A DNA stretch of 5,537 bases from an uncultured Clostridia bacterium (GCA_937928455.1 CALFUG010000024.1:1-5537); one strand, 5' to 3'. Shown: positions 1 through 5,537, counted from the stretch's first letter. The notes: generated by a model not told the origin, from the letters alone. Numbers and translations: made by a program.

Positions 1-1277
1 AAAGCCATTCCCGGTGGAATGTAACCCAAGGAATCACTTTTTGCGTTTTTGTCCGGATTCAAGGCGCACATGGGTGCACATTCTGTCAGTCCATAGCCTT
101 GAAGCGCCGTCACTCCCCAATCGTTGATATCATCCAACACCTGTGGTGAAATAGCCGCACCTCCCGATATCAGCATTCGCAGTTGACCGCCGAAAAGAGC
201 CATAATTTGCTTATTATAGATTCCGGAAATGTCAATGCCAATCTTTTTCAGCTTTCGATTGAGATTCATCATTTTTCGCAGGGTATCTGCCTTCCCGGAC
301 TTTCTGGCATTCTGCCAAATTTTCTTATGCATGTTTTCAATCACCAAGGGAACGGTTAAAAACATGGTTGGCTTGGCCTCCGACAAATTCTTTACAATGA
401 ATTTCAATCCCTCACAATGGGCAATAGAAGCGCCTTTGTACAACGGCATTAAAAATCCTGCAGTACATTCATACGTGTGATGAATGGGAAGCATGGAAAA
501 GAATATATCCTCTGGCTTCACGATTAATAGTGTGGGTAAACTCATGAGGTCCACACAGATGTTTTCGTGGCTTAACATTACCGCTTTGCTGGAACCTGTG
601 GTACCTGACGTAAACAATAAGATGCTCATCTCCTGGCTATTGATTTGCGCATCGAGGAATTCTCGATTTCCCTCTGATACGGCCTTCTTGCCCTTATCCA
701 CTAGATCTTTCCAAGCAAATACTTCTCCATCACTTTCATCTGCCTCTAACCCGATCAGCACTTCCAACTCGTTTTCCGGGTCCTCTTTGGCCTCCTTAAA
801 AAGTCCTTCGAACTTCTTATCAAATGCCACGCAGCTAAGCTCCGCCTCCTTAACGAGACCCTTCAATTCCTTGGGTGAAAGCTCTTTATCCAATGGCACT
901 ACCACACCCACACCGCTGACTGCAGCCAGATAGGTAATGGCCCACATATAACTATTTTCCCCAATCACACCAATCCTTTTATCCTTAAGCCCGCCAATAA
1001 TTAACGCGGTGCCCAGCCCATTCACATCCGCCATCATCTGTCCGTATGTAATGGGTTCATATTCTCCACCGTGGGTTTTCTTCACATGAAAAGCGGGACG
1101 ATCTTTATATATGGCCGCACTGGTTTCAATCATGTGCTTGATGTCCATGATGGGTCTGGAATCCTTGTACCGTACCATAGGATCCTTGCTTTCTTGAATT
1201 TCCTTGGCAAAAGCTACCGCCTTCTCCATATCCTTCTGCTTAAGCACCCGGTACTCCTCATTACTAATCTGTTTCAT
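1..1277 (-). CDS. Long-chain acyl-CoA synthetase (AMP-binding, FadD-like), C-terminus off the left edge
   Basis: This gene encodes an adenylate-forming ligase that should activate a fatty or related carboxylic acid with ATP and join it to CoA in the cytoplasm. The ATG at 1277 is preceded by AGGAGGAG with a 5-nt gap, which fixes the start. The frame stays open for 425 codons and leaves the window before a stop. About 150 residues are therefore missing, judged from the 579-residue neighbour, including the small C-terminal domain with the catalytic lysine. Visible motifs are GENSY (106-110), the phosphate loop TSGTTGSSKAV (223-233), LPIHHTYE (263-270), SGGAAISP (371-378) and YGLTE (395-399). The loop is unusual: the common Pro-Lys-Gly is Ser-Lys-Ala here. 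The gene lies 19 nt after its paralogue, without a terminator or promoter between them, so the two are probably one operon. The family is certain. The acyl chain it prefers cannot be read from the sequence. Confidence 0.95.
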   Translation of the reverse strand, partial: MKQISNEEYRVLKQKDMEKAVAFAKEIQESKDPMVRYKDSRPIMDIKHMIETSAAIYKDRPAFHVKKTHGGEYEPITYGQMMADVNGLGTALIIGGLKDKRIGVIGENSYMWAITYLAAVSGVGVVVPLDKELSPKELKGLVKEAELSCVAFDKKFEGLFKEAKEDPENELEVLIGLEADESDGEVFAWKDLVDKGKKAVSEGNREFLDAQINSQEMSILLFTSGTTGSSKAVMLSHENICVDLMSLPTLLIVKPEDIFFSMLPIHHTYECTAGFLMPLYKGASIAHCEGLKFIVKNLSEAKPTMFLTVPLVIENMHKKIWQNARKSGKADTLRKMMNLNRKLKKIGIDISGIYNKQIMALFGGQLRMLISGGAAISPQVLDDINDWGVTALQGYGLTECAPMCALNPDKNAKSDSLGYIPPGMA

Positions 1278-1296
1278 CCTTACTCCTCCTGTGTTT

Positions 1297-3036
1297 CTAA
1301 CAATCCGACTCAAAATTTTCCGGTGTGAATCTCTTCACTTTCCGTGTTGTGGTTTTTTCAAACTCTTTTCTCCGAACCCCAAAACGTCGAACTCTCTTAT
1401 ATAGTGGCATCTGCTCATTAATGGTGTCAATCACTCCTTTCAAGAAACGCTTCAGTTCTTCGTTTTCCAATTCTCCTTCTTCACTGTTCACCATTTCGAA
1501 GTTTGGATAGATAATGGCCTTAACAATCACATCGCCATCCTCATCTTCATCTCCATAGACCAGGGCCTCCTCTATATATTCACTTTCTGTCAAATAAAAC
1601 TCCACCTCTTCGGGAAATATATTTTTACCATTTTTCGTCACAATAACACTCTTTTTTCTCCCGGATATATATAGCATTCCATCTTCATCAAAATACCCGT
1701 AATCCCCGGTGAACAACCACCCGTCTCGAATAACCCGAGCCGTTTCTTCTGGGTTTTCATAGTACCCCAGCATCACACTAGGTCCCTGGCATATCACCTC
1801 TCCCACTCCGTTTTCGTCCGGCTCATGAATTCTTACTTCCGTTCCCGGAAGGGGAAATCCCACGGAATCCGGCTTACTGAAACGGTCCTTATTCACAGCT
1901 ATAATAGGTGCATTCTCCGTCATACCATACCCTTGAATCATAGGAAATCCCATGGCTTGAAAATCTTCAATTACACTGGGATTTATGGCAGCTCCACCTG
2001 CAATAAATAAGTCTATATGACCTCCCGTGGCCTTATGAACATCCCCGAACATCTTTTTCGCGGCGTCCCCTCGATTATACAAGTGTAGCCTTTTGGAAAT
2101 TTCCATCGCTTTATGAAGCGTTTTGTCTTTTCCGGATGCCGCGGCTTGCTTCATGATTTTTTTATAAGTGGCTTCAAATACCAGGGGAACTCCTAGCATT
2201 ACCGTGGCTTTTGCTTCCACCATGTTCTTGGCGATATGCTTAAGCCCTTCACAAATGGCTACCGTAACTCCTTGATATAATGCCGTCATAATATGACAGG
2301 TCATTTCATAGCTATGGTGCATGGGTAAAACAGAAAGGCCAATCCCCGGTTTCTTGATTTGAACATATTGGGACATACTATATACATTGGCTGCAATGTT
2401 TCGATGGCTTAACATGACTCCCTTTGCCATACCAGTTGTACCGGAAGTAAATAGAAGGGAACACAGCGCATCCGGATCGATTTCCGCCTCTACAAACTCT
2501 GAATTACCAGAAGAAAGCTTTGCCTTTCCCTCTGCCCGAATCGCTTCCCAGCTTCGAATCTCTTGGGAATCTTCCTGCGGCTCAAGATTCATATCAACCC
2601 AGTGTTCCACGAAATCCACCTCGTGACGAATGACATTCATCACATCGCGATGTTTTCCGTCAAAAACCACACAGGATACGTCAGCACGTTCCAGCAAGTG
2701 GAGCATTTCCTTTTCCGGAAGCTCCTTGTCAATGGGAACCACAACTCCCGTTCCGTTTACCGTGGCCAAATATGTCACCACCCAGGGATAGCTGTTCTCT
2801 CCCACCACTGCAATTTTTTTGGATTTCAAGCCCATCTCTATCAGTTCCGTACCCAAAGAATCTACATCCTGTTTCACCTGCCAAAATGGGATGGATTGAT
2901 ACGTGCCCCCCGGAACGTCCTTCACCAGATAGGCAGTATCATGGGAAAAACGAATCGCACTGGAATCCAGTAAATCTTTTAAGTCCCGAATCTCCTGAAC
3001 CGGGTATAGCTCCTTCATATATTTCTTTTTATTCAT
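1297..3036 (-). CDS. Long-chain acyl-CoA synthetase (AMP-binding, FadD-like), complete
   Basis: This is a full-length 579-residue acyl-CoA ligase of the FadD / COG1022 type. It forms acyl-AMP from ATP and a carboxylic acid, then transfers the acyl group to CoA. Motifs appear in the expected order: GENSY (80-83 region), phosphate loop TSGTTGMAKG (197-206), LPMHHSYE (237-244), AGGAAINP (347-354), YGMTE (370-374), FTGD (442-445), the hinge region SGRKK (458-462) and KNGKNIFPEE (468-477). Near the end KTTTRKVKR (561-569) carries the likely catalytic Lys566, although the usual Gly before it is Arg. No signal peptide or membrane segment is apparent. It shares many blocks with the downstream ligase, for example GVVVP(I/L)DKEL, so the pair looks like an old tandem duplication. 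The start is the only usable in-frame ATG, but its AGGAGG lies 14 nt upstream, which is longer than usual. An alternative start at Met7 has no ribosome binding site. Acid chain length is not determined. Confidence 0.97.
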   Translation of the reverse strand: MNKKKYMKELYPVQEIRDLKDLLDSSAIRFSHDTAYLVKDVPGGTYQSIPFWQVKQDVDSLGTELIEMGLKSKKIAVVGENSYPWVVTYLATVNGTGVVVPIDKELPEKEMLHLLERADVSCVVFDGKHRDVMNVIRHEVDFVEHWVDMNLEPQEDSQEIRSWEAIRAEGKAKLSSGNSEFVEAEIDPDALCSLLFTSGTTGMAKGVMLSHRNIAANVYSMSQYVQIKKPGIGLSVLPMHHSYEMTCHIMTALYQGVTVAICEGLKHIAKNMVEAKATVMLGVPLVFEATYKKIMKQAAASGKDKTLHKAMEISKRLHLYNRGDAAKKMFGDVHKATGGHIDLFIAGGAAINPSVIEDFQAMGFPMIQGYGMTENAPIIAVNKDRFSKPDSVGFPLPGTEVRIHEPDENGVGEVICQGPSVMLGYYENPEETARVIRDGWLFTGDYGYFDEDGMLYISGRKKSVIVTKNGKNIFPEEVEFYLTESEYIEEALVYGDEDEDGDVIVKAIIYPNFEMVNSEEGELENEELKRFLKGVIDTINEQMPLYKRVRRFGVRRKEFEKTTTRKVKRFTPENFESDC

Positions 3037-3050
3037 TCTTTTTGCGCATA

Positions 3051-3057
3051 CCTCCTT
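3051..3057 (-). promoter_or_regulatory. Ribosome binding site with odd spacing for the complete acyl-CoA synthetase
   Basis: AAGGAGG is a near-perfect Shine-Dalgarno sequence, but it lies 14 nt before the ligase ATG at 3036. A different ATG at 3049, only 1 nt after it, opens a six-codon frame (MRKKNE, stop at 3031-3029) that overlaps the ligase start in another frame. No in-frame alternative start lies closer to this site. The ligase may therefore be started somewhat inefficiently, or with help from ribosomes ending on the short frame. The coupling is inference only. Confidence 0.7.
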
Positions 3058-3109
3058 GGGTATTGTGCCTGTCCATCACAGAACTTCCTGTTGGGCTACA
3101 ATTGGATAC

Positions 3110-3139
3110 ATTATATCATAAAGTCCTTTGGCAGACCAA
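3110..3139 (-). promoter_or_regulatory. Promoter of the acyl-CoA synthetase pair
   Basis: On the minus strand TGATATAAT (3118-3110) is a perfect extended -10 element (TG, one base, TATAAT). A weak -35 match, TTGGTC (3139-3134), sits 18 bp upstream. Extended -10 promoters often tolerate a poor -35. Transcription should begin near 3103 and give a leader of about 65 nt before the ligase start. The -35 directly abuts the U-run of the upstream symporter terminator, so one unit ends where the next begins. Confidence 0.75.
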
Positions 3140-3140
3140 T

Positions 3141-3179
3141 AAAAAGGCACCAACAGACGGGGTTTTCTCTGTTGGTGCC
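3141..3179 (-). terminator. Intrinsic terminator of the symporter gene
   Basis: A perfect 12-bp stem (GGCACCAACAGA paired with TCTGTTGGTGCC) closes a 10-nt loop at 3158-3167. On the minus strand it is followed by TTTTTATT. It begins 15 nt after the symporter stop codon, as expected for a Rho-independent terminator. Read on the plus strand it has no U-run, so it should act in one direction only. Confidence 0.93.
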
Positions 3180-3194
3180 CTATTACGTTACGTT

Positions 3195-4733
3195 TTATTC
3201 CCCCAAAGCCTGCTTCACGGAAACCACCACTTTTTCCTCATAACATGCAAACATACGGTCGGTATGTTCTCGAGAAAACTTTGGCGTCAGTAGGCTGATT
3301 GTCGGAACAATGATCAGCCCGGCCAACATAGCGAAAGCCCCACAGTTGATGGGAGATTGTAGCCATATGGGGAAGGCACTACGAAACAATAAGTTCATAA
3401 TCATCAAACCCGTTCCAAAAATAAAGTTTACCAACACAGAAATTCGGGTGACACCTTTCCAGTAGAGGCCATATAAAAAGGGTGCCAGAAATGCTCCCGC
3501 GAGAGCTCCCCAGGAAATTCCCATGAGCTGGGCAATAAATGTCACGGTACTTTTATACTGTACAATCGCAATCACAGAAGAGATGACGATGAATAAGACG
3601 ATGAGCCATCTCATGGTCATTACCTGACTCTTCTGCGTCATATTTTTGATGAAATTATCCTTTAGGAAGTCCAATGTCAAAGTGGAGCTAGAAGCCAACA
3701 CCAATGCCGAAAGAGTAGACATGGAGGCAGATAAAACCAAAATGACCACTACCGCAATCAGTATTTCCGGCAGAGATTCCAACATCTTAGGAATAATGGA
3801 ATCATATCCCTCGGCTGCCAGATCAATCCGATCCGAAAACATTCGGCCAAAACCTCCCAGGAAATAACAGCCACCGGCCACAATTAAGGCAAATATGGTA
3901 GAAATTACGGTGCCCTTGTCGATGGAGGCTTCACTCTTAATGGCATAAAATTTTTGTACCATCTGAGGTAGTCCCCATGTACCTAAGGATGTCAAAATGA
4001 ATACCGCTAACAGCGAAAAAGGATCCGGTCCGAAAAACGAAGCAAACACACCCGGGGTTTCTGTAACAGCAGAATCTGTAATTCGAGCCAAACCATCTAC
4101 AGAAGCTAAAAATCCACCATTTTCCTTGAGCACAGCACCAATCACCAAAACGATGCCCACTAACATAATACAGCCTTGAATGAAATCATTGACGGCGGTG
4201 GCCATGTACCCGCCAACCACCACATACACCCCGGTCAATATGGCCATTCCAATGATACATACGGTGTAATCAATATGAAACGCCATTCCAAATAGTCGGG
4301 AAAGTCCATTAAACAACGATGCCGTATATGGTATGAGGAAAATAAATATAATTGCAGAAGACATCACCTTTAACTTTTTACTGTCATATCTTTTACCAAA
4401 GAATTCCGGCATGGTGGCACTATCCAAATGATGAGTCATCAATCGCGTTCTTCGTCCCAAGATGGTCCATGCCAGCAAAGACCCTACCAACGCATTTCCA
4501 ATGCCAATCCAAGTAGATGCCAAGCCAAACTTCCATCCGAACTGTCCCGCATACCCGATGAAAATAACGGCAGAAAAATAGGAAGTACCATAGGCAAATG
4601 CAGATAGCCAGGGTCCTACGGATCGTCCCCCTAACACAAATCCGTTGACATCCGTGGCATGTTTTCTGCAATATATGCCCACCGCCACCATAATGCCAAA
4701 AAACACAACCAACATCAGAATTTTGATTACCAT
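3195..4733 (-). CDS. Sodium:solute symporter (SSS family), probable tyrosine or aromatic amino acid importer
   Basis: This is a 512-residue inner-membrane transporter of the SSS (SLC5, PutP-like) family, which couples solute uptake to the sodium gradient. About 13 hydrophobic helices can be traced, roughly at 3-20, 41-61, 71-93, 122-142, 156-175, 183-202, 238-257, 275-297, 322-350, 376-393, 396-424, 430-450 and 463-483. The tail after 485 is charged. Family hallmarks are GGYMATAVNDFIQG (174-187) and SASMSTLS (335-342). By alignment Ala336, Ser339 and Thr340 match the PutP sodium-site residues Ala337, Ser340 and Thr341. In the first core helix the PutP Asp55 and Met56 positions appear to be Tyr52 and Phe53, so it is not a standard proline carrier. 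The start at 4733 has GAGGAGGG 7 nt upstream. The gene lies directly behind a T-box leader with a UAC specifier, which suggests tyrosine uptake. The family is firm. The substrate is inferred from the riboswitch. Confidence 0.96.
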   Translation of the reverse strand: MVIKILMLVVFFGIMVAVGIYCRKHATDVNGFVLGGRSVGPWLSAFAYGTSYFSAVIFIGYAGQFGWKFGLASTWIGIGNALVGSLLAWTILGRRTRLMTHHLDSATMPEFFGKRYDSKKLKVMSSAIIFIFLIPYTASLFNGLSRLFGMAFHIDYTVCIIGMAILTGVYVVVGGYMATAVNDFIQGCIMLVGIVLVIGAVLKENGGFLASVDGLARITDSAVTETPGVFASFFGPDPFSLLAVFILTSLGTWGLPQMVQKFYAIKSEASIDKGTVISTIFALIVAGGCYFLGGFGRMFSDRIDLAAEGYDSIIPKMLESLPEILIAVVVILVLSASMSTLSALVLASSSTLTLDFLKDNFIKNMTQKSQVMTMRWLIVLFIVISSVIAIVQYKSTVTFIAQLMGISWGALAGAFLAPFLYGLYWKGVTRISVLVNFIFGTGLMIMNLLFRSAFPIWLQSPINCGAFAMLAGLIIVPTISLLTPKFSREHTDRMFACYEEKVVVSVKQALGE

Positions 4734-4750
4734 GTTCTCACCCTCCTCAT

Positions 4751-4785
4751 AAAAAAACCGTCCTCTGATTTCACTCAGAGGACGG
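4751..4785 (-). terminator. Regulated terminator of the T-box leader
   Basis: A perfect 11-bp stem (CCGTCCTCTGA with TCAGAGGACGG) closes a six-base loop and is followed on the minus strand by seven T. It lies directly before the symporter ribosome binding site. This is the default OFF structure. It forms when the antiterminator is not stabilised by uncharged tRNA. Confidence 0.96.
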
Positions 4786-4807
4786 GAGTTTCCCGTGGTA
4801 CCACCTC
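4778..4807 (-). promoter_or_regulatory. T-box antiterminator
   Basis: The conserved T-box sequence reads GAGGTGGTACCACGGG. It folds as helix A1 (GAGG 4807-4804 with CCTC 4781-4778), the standard seven-base bulge TGGTACC (4803-4797) and helix A2 (ACGGG 4796-4792, loop AAACT, CCCGT 4786-4782). The TGGT of the bulge would pair with a tRNA 3' end of ACCA, meaning an A discriminator base, which is the usual one for bacterial tRNA-Tyr. Its 3' arm shares 4785-4778 with the terminator, so the two folds exclude each other. The only departure from the common consensus is ACCACGG where ACCGCGG is typical. Confidence 0.93.
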
Positions 4808-5053
4808 AGTTCATCCCCCTCTCACGAAAAGGGACCTCATCGAGTACGTCAATCCTGTTGCTTATACTCTATCGCGTTAACGGGCGAACCCGTCGCAGCC
4901 TACTTGGTGGAAATCCACCGTTGGGTGCGCTGCTCTCGGAATGTATTCGGTCTCTGTCTGCCTGCGATTTTTCACCACCCAATCGCTCTCTGAAAGGCAG
5001 AAATCAGAACTTACTTGTTTCCGGTCGTTGCATTTATCTCTTAAATTTGTCTA

Positions 5054-5082
5054 ATCATACAATATCGTCCTATATTTGTCAA
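5054..5082 (-). promoter_or_regulatory. Promoter of the T-box leader and symporter
   Basis: A perfect -35 box TTGACA (5082-5077) and a -10 box TATGAT (5059-5054, five of six matches) are separated by exactly 17 bp. The predicted start near 5047 gives a leader of about 310 nt up to the symporter ATG, which fits a complete T-box. The strong promoter fits control by attenuation rather than at initiation. Confidence 0.88.
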
Positions 5083-5097
5083 TGTTTTTTGTAACAA

Positions 5098-5180
5098 TTA
5101 CCAATATTTTTGGCTGCGGACTTGTGGGCTCCCTTTCCCTCCTAAAAAACAGGTATTGCCCCTTTGCCGAGCGTTCCCTG
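5098..5180. other. Spacer between the tRNA terminator and the T-box promoter, no feature recognised
   Basis: About 83 bases between the tRNA terminator and the symporter promoter hold no coding frame with a ribosome binding site, no convincing hairpin and no RNA family that I recognise. The middle is purine-rich on the minus strand (AGGAGGGAAAGGGAG near 5128-5142), unlike the AT-rich promoter beside it. Confidence 0.5.
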
Positions 5181-5220
5181 AAAAAGAGGACTTCCATTGC
5201 AAGCAATGGAAGTCCTCTTT
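5181..5220 (-). terminator. Intrinsic terminator of the tRNA-Thr gene
   Basis: A perfect 18-bp inverted repeat (5183-5200 with 5203-5220) is separated by two bases, so the real loop must open to four or more. It starts two bases after the CCA end of the tRNA and ends in TTTTTC on the minus strand. The position and U-run fit the end of a single-gene tRNA transcript. The plus-strand side has only TTTATT, so any action in that direction would be weak. Confidence 0.9.
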
Positions 5221-5222
5221 AT

Positions 5223-5297
5223 TGGAGCTACTGGAGGGAATCGAACCCTCAACCTGCACGTTACGAATGTGCTGCTCTACCATTGAGCCACAGTAGC
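5223..5297 (-). tRNA. tRNA-Thr (anticodon CGU)
   Basis: The 75-nt sequence folds into a full cloverleaf with encoded CCA. The acceptor stem is GCTACTG/CAGTAGC, the D arm GCTC-AATGGTA-GAGC, the anticodon arm GCACA-TTCGTAA-CGTGC, a five-base variable loop follows, and the T arm is GAGGG-TTCGATT-CCCTC. T33 precedes anticodon CGT, which reads the threonine codon ACG. The pairs G1-C72 and C2-G71, with G35 and U36, agree with known threonine identity elements of E. coli. The discriminator base is U. The one oddity is an A31-C39 mismatch at the top of the anticodon stem. All other stem pairs are Watson-Crick. It has its own promoter and terminator and seems to be a single-gene unit, unrelated to the tyrosine T-box downstream. 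Confidence 0.93.
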
Positions 5298-5307
5298 ACG
5301 CCCCATT

Positions 5308-5336
5308 ATTATACCCCAATTCACCAAAATTTCCAC
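5308..5336 (-). promoter_or_regulatory. Promoter of the tRNA-Thr gene
   Basis: A perfect TATAAT (5313-5308) ends 10 bases before the first base of the tRNA, so transcription would start only a few bases ahead of the mature 5' end. The hexamer 17 bp upstream, GTGGAA (5336-5331), matches the -35 consensus at only three positions. The call rests mainly on the -10 box and its placement. Confidence 0.65.
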
Positions 5337-5490
5337 TACTATTTTCGGAGATTTCCAGACAAATATTATATATTTGCTCCCCAAAATTAACTATCTTGCT
5401 CTACAATTCTTCTATCTCTTTCGTTCTCCAATATTTTCGAGTTATCTCCATTATATTGGTAATAATTTAACAACATATTCCCGGGTTCCC
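5337..5490. other. AT-rich non-coding region upstream of the tRNA
   Basis: I see no credible gene on either strand here. The longest short frame has no ribosome binding site. The stretch is AT-rich and separates the leftward tRNA unit from what seems to be a rightward unit beginning at the window edge. Confidence 0.5.
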
Positions 5491-5519
5491 TTGAAACTCT
5501 TCCCCGGGTGTGGTAGTAT
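5491..5519 (+). promoter_or_regulatory. Candidate rightward promoter at the right edge
   Basis: TTGAAA (5491-5496, five of six -35 matches) and TAGTAT (5514-5519) are 17 bp apart, and TGG directly before the -10 supplies the TG of an extended -10. Transcription would start near 5526 and leave the window to the right. Two CCCGGG palindromes (5480-5485 and 5503-5508) flank the -35. What it drives is not visible. Confidence 0.5.
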
Positions 5520-5537
5520 GCTATTGGAGATGTAGTG

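Larger units (their letters stand above)
4751..5047 (-). promoter_or_regulatory. T-box riboswitch leader, predicted tRNA-Tyr specific
   Basis: This leader senses charging of a tRNA and lets transcription continue into the symporter only when uncharged tRNA holds the antiterminator open. Stem I is complete. A lower helix CGGAA/TTCCG (5023-5019 with 4941-4937) leads to a specifier loop with AGTA (5015-5012) facing GAA (4948-4946). Above it are TTCTG/CAGAG, TCTGCCT/AGGCAGA (5001-4995 with 4963-4957) and GCGATT/AATCGC, capped by the conserved GGGTGGTGAAA loop (4980-4970), with the AGAGAG segment just below. The triplet after GAA is TAC (4945-4943), the tyrosine specifier. Stem II is GCAGC/GCTGC (4933-4929 with 4899-4895) and contains a GGTGG-ATTT-CCACC hairpin. 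Stem III is ACGGG-TTCG-CCCGT (4893-4880). The T-box bulge and the terminator follow. The class is certain. The specifier is strongly supported by the GAA anchor. Confidence 0.96.

Noticed and set aside
229..933. Plus-strand open frames opposite the first acyl-CoA synthetase
   Set aside because: They are antisense shadows of a clearly conserved ligase and are low-complexity and serine-rich.
4942..4946. Alternative specifier triplets ATA (Ile) or ACA (Thr) around the TAC
   Set aside because: The conserved GAA of the specifier-loop turn directly precedes TAC, which sets the frame. The shifted triplets would break that register, although no folding program was run.
4795..5094. A 99-codon plus-strand open frame
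   Set aside because: It lies antisense to the T-box leader, whose RNA structure explains the sequence. No family resemblance is visible.
5091..5101. GTAA-CAA-TTAC short palindrome just upstream of the T-box promoter -35
   Set aside because: Four-base arms in AT-rich DNA are expected by chance, and the T-box already accounts for regulation of the symporter.
5253..5275. Reading the tRNA anticodon as TCG (Arg)
   Set aside because: That register gives a poorly paired anticodon stem and misplaces the loop. CGT keeps T33, a purine at 37 and four good stem pairs.
5098..5319. A 73-codon minus-strand open frame
   Set aside because: It runs through the tRNA gene and its terminator and has no ribosome binding site, so it is a by-product of the tRNA sequence.
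5401..5451. A 16-codon minus-strand frame starting at ATG 5451
   Set aside because: There is no Shine-Dalgarno sequence, an in-frame stop lies shortly upstream, and it is too short to distinguish from chance.
1..5537. CRISPR arrays, insertion sequences, prophage or defence genes
   Set aside because: I see no regularly spaced repeats, transposase-like protein or phage-like gene in the window. All long inverted repeats are accounted for by terminators and the T-box.

Overview
The window reads as the genome of an anaerobic, low-to-moderate GC Gram-positive bacterium (Firmicutes, probably Clostridia). The evidence is a canonical T-box leader, strong AGGAGG-type ribosome binding sites, sigma-A-like promoters, hairpin-plus-U-run terminators and a CCA-encoding tRNA. 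The genus cannot be named from this sequence. Every gene I can support lies on the minus strand, so transcription runs from the right end of the window to the left.

Layout, in the direction of transcription. At the far right (about 5320-5537) is non-coding DNA with a candidate promoter that points right, out of the window. Next is a tRNA-Thr gene with anticodon CGU (5223-5297), with its own -10 box and a strong terminator (5181-5220). After about 85 unexplained bases comes a good promoter (TTGACA, 17 bp, TATGAT) and a roughly 300-nt T-box leader (about 5047-4751). The predicted specifier codon of this leader is UAC (tyrosine). The leader directly precedes a 512-residue sodium:solute symporter (4733-3195), which ends at a clean intrinsic terminator (3141-3179).

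A second transcription unit begins at once, from an extended -10 promoter (about 3110-3139). It carries two tandem paralogous acyl-CoA synthetases of the FadD / AMP-binding family. The first is complete (579 residues, 3036-1297). The second starts 19 nt later and runs off the left edge after 425 visible residues (1277-1).

How it fits together. The T-box should switch the symporter on when uncharged tRNA-Tyr accumulates. That makes tyrosine, or a closely related aromatic compound, the best guess for what this otherwise unassigned transporter imports. The riboswitch, rather than the protein sequence, carries the substrate information, and this is the most interesting point in the window. The two ligases activate carboxylic acids, probably medium or long-chain fatty acids, to acyl-CoA. 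A terminator and a separate promoter divide them from the symporter, so a shared pathway is possible but not shown.
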